The notes below the pieces were generated by a model. The model was not told the DNA's origin. It did not search any database and was given only the letters and a program-made list of their open reading frames with translations. Below are positions 62,116-64,000 of a DNA stretch of 64,000 bases, piece by piece. The first letter of the stretch is position 1. Each line of letters starts with the position of its first letter. The position numbers were made by a program, and so were the translations under genes. Source of the DNA: Debaryomyces hansenii CBS767 (lineage: Eukaryota; Ascomycota; Pichiomycetes; Serinales; Debaryomycetaceae); NCBI RefSeq assembly GCF_000006445.2, contig NC_006043.2, positions 1 to 64,000 of the forward strand, given 5' to 3'.

Positions 62116-62527
62116 ATGGGGACCATAGAAGGATTTTACTCCATAGCAATCTCAGGTTTAGCTACTCAGATAATGCCTACAACAAATTGTATGCATTTGC
62201 TTTATTATATTTGGATATAAACAAAGTGCTTTAGCAAATATTGAAGTTACTGAGCTGTTTAGGAGCCAATTTGCTACCCAGGTACAAGCTTATTGGGTAT
62301 TATCGTTCAACATACAACCTTGGATGTTTTCGTTGCTGTTTAATTAACATGTATTTGGGTGGTATTTCAGGAAGAAGAAGGACCATTTGGCTAGGCCATG
62401 TAATTATAATTGTGGGTGCAATTATTCAAACTTTTTTTTTACAATTGCGCAACTAATGATTGGAAGGAATTTAACGGAAATGGGAAAAGGCTTTGAGACA
62501 AATACTATACCAATCTCTCAAGCAGAA
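62116..62527 (+). pseudogene. Sugar/glycerol transporter (STL1/HXT-like) relic
   Basis: N-terminal third of an MFS sugar porter in broken frames. One frame gives 'CICFIIFGYKQSALANIEVTELFRSQFA' in two adjacent pieces, equivalent to the helix 1 'FGYDQ' region. A second gives 'YNLGCFRCCLINMYLGGISG' with 'GRRRTIWLGHVIIIVGA', equivalent to helix 2 and the GRR loop. After another shift comes 'QLMIGRNLTEMGKGFETNTI' with 'PISQAEVC', the PIW-AE region. At least three frame changes occur. The match ends at about 62527, where the sequence switches into a copy of the next permease's 3' end. Confidence 0.85.
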
Positions 62528-62755
62528 GTTTGTTCTTATACCACGGATTATTGTTATACTTCTCATGAAATTCTTGTTTCTTTACGTCCAATATTTCTTT
62601 ATCAAATATAGTTCTACTTGTACGAATATCTATATCGCAGATCTTGACATAAAATTTCCATTTTCTCGACCAAATTTTGACAATATAGAATACTAAGACG
62701 AGTGCGCCAAGATAGATTTGAAAGCTTTAATTCTGGTTGCGAACTAACGTGCATC
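62528..62755 (-). pseudogene. Duplicated 3' end of amino-acid permease, relic
   Basis: About 220 bp closely matching 63091-63310, the 3' end of the permease that follows. Shared pieces include 'gaaattcttgttt', 'atcaaatatagttct', 'ttctcgaccaa', 'agaatactaagacga' and 'gcgcc'. Small indels and the absence of the rest of the gene show it is a remnant, probably of a second permease copy lost by deletion. Confidence 0.82.
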
Positions 62756-63078
62756 AAAGGTTTCATTTCCAAATACATTTTAGCAAAAGTTTTATAGTGA
62801 GCACTACAATCTAAACAGGCCAATCAGTATCAAGGTATACATTTCTAGATCAGTGTACATTGTTCCAATATATAGCAATATATAATGTAATCTGTAAATT
62901 CAGGAATTCTCTAAAAGGTTGTGAAAATTTTTCAGATTATTCAACAAAAGCCCGCCAGGGGTTTTTCATAAGAAAATCGCTGATTCACTATCAAGAAATA
63001 TTATGTGCAAAAGGGATTTGGTTCTATGCAATCTCAAAATGAAGGGTCGTAAATAAATAGACTTATACGGTTATCTGT
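62756..63078. other. Intergenic spacer
   Basis: 320 bp between the permease relic and the permease stop codon. AT-rich, nothing recognised. Confidence 0.6.
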
Positions 63079-64000
63079 TTAAAGGAGTATAGTCGTAAGT
63101 TTCTTATACCAAGGATCATTATTATATTTCTCTTGAAATTCTTGTTTTTCTAAGTTCAATATTTCTTCATCAAATATAGTTCTATCAGTATTAATGTCAA
63201 TATCACATATATTGACATAGAACTTCCAATTTCTCGACCAAAGTTTATGACAAACATAAAAGAATACTAAGACGATTGCGCCGAGATAGTTTTGAAAGAA
63301 GCTTTGTGCATCTGGAGTACTAGATCCAACCGGAAACAAGGCAGTATAAAACAGAGCAATTAAAATCAACCAGTGTATTACAATGGCATATACCGAACCC
63401 CAGATACCAGTTGAAGAAGTATATCCTAAGGAGTCTGTTGAAATCCCATTGTATTTAAGTGCTTGTCTAAATCTAATATGCGAAATGCAAATAACATCCC
63501 ATGTAAAAAGTTGCGCCAATCCAGAGATGGATAACAACCAATTAAAGACTGTTTCTTGTTTTTCATAGGCTGCAATATAAGAAAATAATCCAACAATAGA
63601 ACACGCAATTAATGAGCGCAAGGGTCTACCTGATCTGTCAATATAATTGAAATATTTTGGTGCGTATCCTTGATCAGCTAACGATTGCAAAGTTCTAGAT
63701 GATGCATATAATGATGATGAAGCAACGGAGCAAACAGAAAGCAAGATAACAGCATTGATTATATGTGGTACTACGGTAACCCCATGTAAAGTTGCAGCAA
63801 GAACAAATGGAGAAGCATTTGAACCACCACCAGATGCACCCATCAATTCAGGGGAATTCATTGGAACCAAAAGACCGACCATAATCAAAGAACCCAAAAA
63901 TAATATCAATATTCTCCAGAATACCAATTTACACGCAGTAGGAATGGCCCTTCTGGGGTTTGGTTGTTCAGCCGCCGATAATGCAACGAATTCAGATTGA
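63079..64000 (-). CDS. Amino-acid permease (Gap1/Agp-like), 5' end outside window
   Basis: The C-terminal 306 residues are present and the frame stays open to the right edge, so the gene continues beyond 64000. The visible start 'SEFVALSAAEQPNPRRAIPTACK' is the conserved loop of general amino-acid permeases. 'SSSLYASSRTLQSLADQGYAPKYF', 'GRPLRSLIACSIVG' and 'FNWLLSISGLAQLFTWDVICISHIRFRQAL' follow. The C-terminus 'CDIDINTDRTIFDEEIL' ends with an acidic tail and 'WYKKLTTILL'. In this gene the Ser of 'ALSAAE' is coded TCG at the column where the permease at 52704-54347 has CTG. It is a plasma-membrane amino-acid:H+ symporter; exact substrates unknown. There is no internal ATG start here; the Leu at 63927 is TTG. 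Confidence 0.9.
   Translation of the reverse strand, partial: QSEFVALSAAEQPNPRRAIPTACKLVFWRILILFLGSLIMVGLLVPMNSPELMGASGGGSNASPFVLAATLHGVTVVPHIINAVILLSVCSVASSSLYASSRTLQSLADQGYAPKYFNYIDRSGRPLRSLIACSIVGLFSYIAAYEKQETVFNWLLSISGLAQLFTWDVICISHIRFRQALKYNGISTDSLGYTSSTGIWGSVYAIVIHWLILIALFYTALFPVGSSTPDAQSFFQNYLGAIVLVFFYVCHKLWSRNWKFYVNICDIDINTDRTIFDEEILNLEKQEFQEKYNNDPWYKKLTTILL

Overview
The window looks like one end of a budding-yeast chromosome. The DNA is AT-rich, almost every gene is a single exon, and the gene set is typical of ascomycete yeasts: LIP-type secretory lipases, CFEM heme proteins, an FRP-type reductase, TES1/ECI1, PHR1, SAM4-like and several permeases. One CTG codon falls where homologous permeases carry Ser/Thr/Ala (53478-53480), and the last codons of the end-proximal gene make more sense with CTG read as serine. 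This suggests a CUG-Ser1 clade yeast (Debaryomyces/Candida relatives). I cannot name the species.

Layout. 1-1740 is a non-coding tract with about 2.7% G on the + strand, nearly all of it in GpC, built in part from degenerate ~340-bp repeats. 2023-6111 (-) is a GC-rich, CTG-rich gene for a 1362-aa protein resembling the non-helicase part of fungal telomere-linked proteins, with a tyrosine-recombinase-like residue set. Together these place position 1 close to a telomere. 6587-9354 holds a divergent pair of NAD(P)H oxidoreductases around a 30-bp tandem repeat. 10-22 kb is an unstable accessory block. It holds four members of a family that joins a PD-(D/E)XK nuclease-like core to a compact protein kinase (two intact, two broken), plus relics of an aromatic and an aspartate aminotransferase. 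22.6-30.1 kb has a secretory lipase, a SET-domain protein, and a decaying heme/iron-uptake locus (CFEM relic, intact CFEM gene, broken ferric-reductase-like gene).

From 30 kb on most genes are intact: a Psg1-like membrane protein, a GPI-type surface protein, MAG1, a divergent TES1/ECI1 pair for peroxisomal fatty-acid oxidation, a secreted protein made of 25 nine-residue repeats, two DHA1-type MFS transporters, an LtrA-family membrane protein, PHR1 photolyase, homocysteine S-methyltransferase, a basic-amino-acid permease, a GST, a medium-chain reductase, a second secretory lipase, a GPI-type purple acid phosphatase, and finally transporter relics next to an amino-acid permease that runs off the window.

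How the genes fit together. Many are nutrient-scavenging genes exposed at the surface or secreted (lipases, phosphatase, CFEM, permeases). The lipases could feed fatty acids to the TES1/ECI1 pair. Promoters hold candidate sites that fit these jobs: CCTCGG between TES1 and ECI1, ATCAGATAA between CFEM and FRP, CACGTG before the phosphatase. All function calls come from recognising motifs and family patterns by eye; no database search was run.
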